Assembly (NCBI GenBank): GCA_964495885.1
Contig: CAZBWO010000013.1
Span: 1-64,000, forward strand
DNA from: PALG01 sp964495885
GTDB lineage: Bacteria > Bacteroidota > Bacteroidia > Flavobacteriales > Flavobacteriaceae
Direction of reading: 5' to 3'
DNA: 64,000 nucleotides
Shown one piece after another: positions 62,616-64,000 of the stretch (the stretch's first letter is position 1; the number at the start of each line of letters is the position of its first letter). Position numbers and translations under genes: made by a program. The notes under the pieces were generated by a model. The model saw only the letters and a list, made by a program, of their open reading frames with translations. It searched no databases and was not told the DNA's origin.

Positions 62616-64000
62616 TTAATCTTTTTCCAAAATACTAGGATCCCGAAGTACCAAATCGCATTCCCGCTCTAAAGCAGGATCTATCCTTAAATGTATTTTT
62701 CCACTTTTATTTGGCTTTAAAACAGTATTGGGTTTAATGACAATGGCTTTTTTTGAACGAAGATTTAGCGTTGCATCTTCAGTAAACTTCTGATTTTGCA
62801 TAACGACTCTCTTAGCATAGGAAGTTAGTTTAAAATCCCATCTGGAAAAATCTTGATCTTCAATATACACCGTTTCCTTTTCATTGTATAATTGATACAC
62901 CATTTCTACAGCATCTCCTGTTTGCAGCATACCTGCACCATATATTCCCTTGTAGGGTGTATTAGGTTCGATGGCATCAATATTCCATGCGGTAATTTTA
63001 AGAATTGATTCTACTTCGTCTGTTGGCAAACATGGGCATAAAGAAAACATAAGACCTATTGTTCCCGTAATTAGGGGTGTTACGCCAGAAGTTGCAGAGC
63101 CCACACTCATAGAATCAACATCATGCAAAAGCTGTTGCGAATAACGGTAAATTCCAACAGAGGGTCCTAAAATATCAATCTGGTCATTCAAATTTCTAAT
63201 ACTCTGTTTATAAATGACAGGAACTTTAGTGGTATCATTATTTCTAAAGCCAGCATTTCTTCCAATATACCCCTTTATGTTATTGGCATAATAATATGTT
63301 CCTTTTTCAGTTTCACCGGAAAGAATATTATCAAAAGGGCTATTATATCTATGCATAGCTGAAGAAACCGCAATCACCTTATCATAGGATGCTGGATAAT
63401 AATATCGCTCACCTTTGGAAACAGATAGGGAAACATTGTGCCCCGCAGCAACCAGCAGCGTACCATTTTTGTACATAGAATCAACTGCTGCTTGTGCTTT
63501 CTCATATGCCCTTGTAGTTCCCCAACTACAATTAATTACCCTTGCGCCCATTTTGGAGAGTTCCAATAATTGCTCATAGTCATCATAATAACCAAAAGAT
63601 GTCGTATAGAGTGTACAATTGTAACATATCCCTGCTATTCCATAGGCATTATCTCCCTTACCGGCAATGGTTTCCGAGACTGAAAATCCGTGCCCTTTGG
63701 AAAGTGTGGACGGCCTCACAATTTTTGATTTTCCTGCAAATTCTATATCTGTTGTATCAATTGAGCCATCTGAAACTCCAATAATGACGTCTGGCGAACC
63801 AGTTGTATAATACCAAGCTTTTGGAACCCCTAAAAAATCTAAGTAATCTAGATTTACTTGCGCGCCCTCATTTGATCCAATGGTACTGGTAAGACCATAA
63901 TCGTTTGGCTCGTAAATTTTCCTTTTCTCCTGCGGTATAATCCACCCATCTAAAAAATACGGGGTGTTCAACAATAGATCTTTTAATAATTTCTTATCAT
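62616..64000 (-). CDS. Subtilisin-like serine protease (S8), 5' end outside the window
   Basis: The C-terminal 461 or so residues of a subtilase; the frame is open to the window edge with no stop or convincing start, so the gene continues beyond 64000. The Asp block is VIIGVSDGSIDTTDIEF, the His block KGHGFSVSETIAGKGDNAYGIAGI, and the Ser block SATSGVTPLITGTIGL. The canonical HGTxVAG and GTSMAxP are changed to HGFSVSE and ATSGVTP, but Asp, His and Ser are kept. A beta-rich region follows after about residue 370. No T9SS C-terminal domain is visible; the last residues are LVLRDPSILEKD. Confidence 0.85.
   Translation of the reverse strand, partial: DKKLLKDLLLNTPYFLDGWIIPQEKRKIYEPNDYGLTSTIGSNEGAQVNLDYLDFLGVPKAWYYTTGSPDVIIGVSDGSIDTTDIEFAGKSKIVRPSTLSKGHGFSVSETIAGKGDNAYGIAGICYNCTLYTTSFGYYDDYEQLLELSKMGARVINCSWGTTRAYEKAQAAVDSMYKNGTLLVAAGHNVSLSVSKGERYYYPASYDKVIAVSSAMHRYNSPFDNILSGETEKGTYYYANNIKGYIGRNAGFRNNDTTKVPVIYKQSIRNLNDQIDILGPSVGIYRYSQQLLHDVDSMSVGSATSGVTPLITGTIGLMFSLCPCLPTDEVESILKITAWNIDAIEPNTPYKGIYGAGMLQTGDAVEMVYQLYNEKETVYIEDQDFSRWDFKLTSYAKRVVMQNQKFTEDATLNLRSKKAIVIKPNTVLKPNKSGKIHLRIDPALERECDLVLRDPSILEKD

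Overview
The window is a chromosomal segment of a Bacteroidota organism, most likely a member of the Flavobacteriaceae (inference). The supporting signs are a type IX secretion (T9SS) cassette with a type-B gliding-motility C-terminal domain, PorP/SprF and PorE-like proteins, Bacteroidota -7 promoter boxes (TAnnTTTG), tRNA genes without an encoded CCA, AT-rich DNA, and lineage families such as DUF2851 and DUF3467. It is mostly housekeeping chromosome; I see no prophage, insertion sequence, CRISPR array, rRNA gene or defence island.

Layout. 1-5054: plus-strand DoxX-like and AlkB genes, an S1/P1 nuclease on the minus strand, then a serine hydrolase, a DUF819 membrane protein and a DUF4369 lipoprotein. 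5055-7703: minus-strand idi-queD-bcp-manA run with 4-nt overlaps. 7805-21369: minus-strand surface cassette of a small secreted protein, a giant repeat adhesin (about 3,350 aa, broken here by a 100-N assembly gap), PorP/SprF and a PorE-like OmpA protein. 21769-23358: prfC. 23393-25821: three tandem secreted paralogues of unknown function. 26004-39694: DUF3467, then read in transcription order tRNA-Thr-Tyr-Gly-Thr, tuf, tRNA-Trp, secE, nusG, rplK, rplA, rplJ, rplL, rpoB, rpoC. 39807-41316: hpf, a XerC-type recombinase and rpsU. 41395-51597: minus-strand metabolic, transport and envelope genes. 51604-54716: NamZ muramidase, YkgJ, DUF2059 and a metzincin-like lipoprotein. 54734-64000: amidohydrolase, a plugless TonB-type barrel with a large TPR partner, a small coiled-coil surface protein, FtsE, and a subtilisin-like protease cut by the window end.

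The most distinctive biology is the adhesin: vWA domain, seven SprB repeats, twelve cadherin-like repeats ordered as four A-B-C triplets, about eight 120-residue repeats, and a T9SS type-B sorting domain. Its genes are arranged so that the adhesin is followed by its likely surface partners. The 100-N gap falls between near-identical 360-nt repeats, and a true gap length of 102 nt restores one reading frame. A second notable signal is the rpsU leader, which carries a 14-nt perfect complement to the usual 16S rRNA 3' end, in a phylum that seldom uses Shine-Dalgarno sites.
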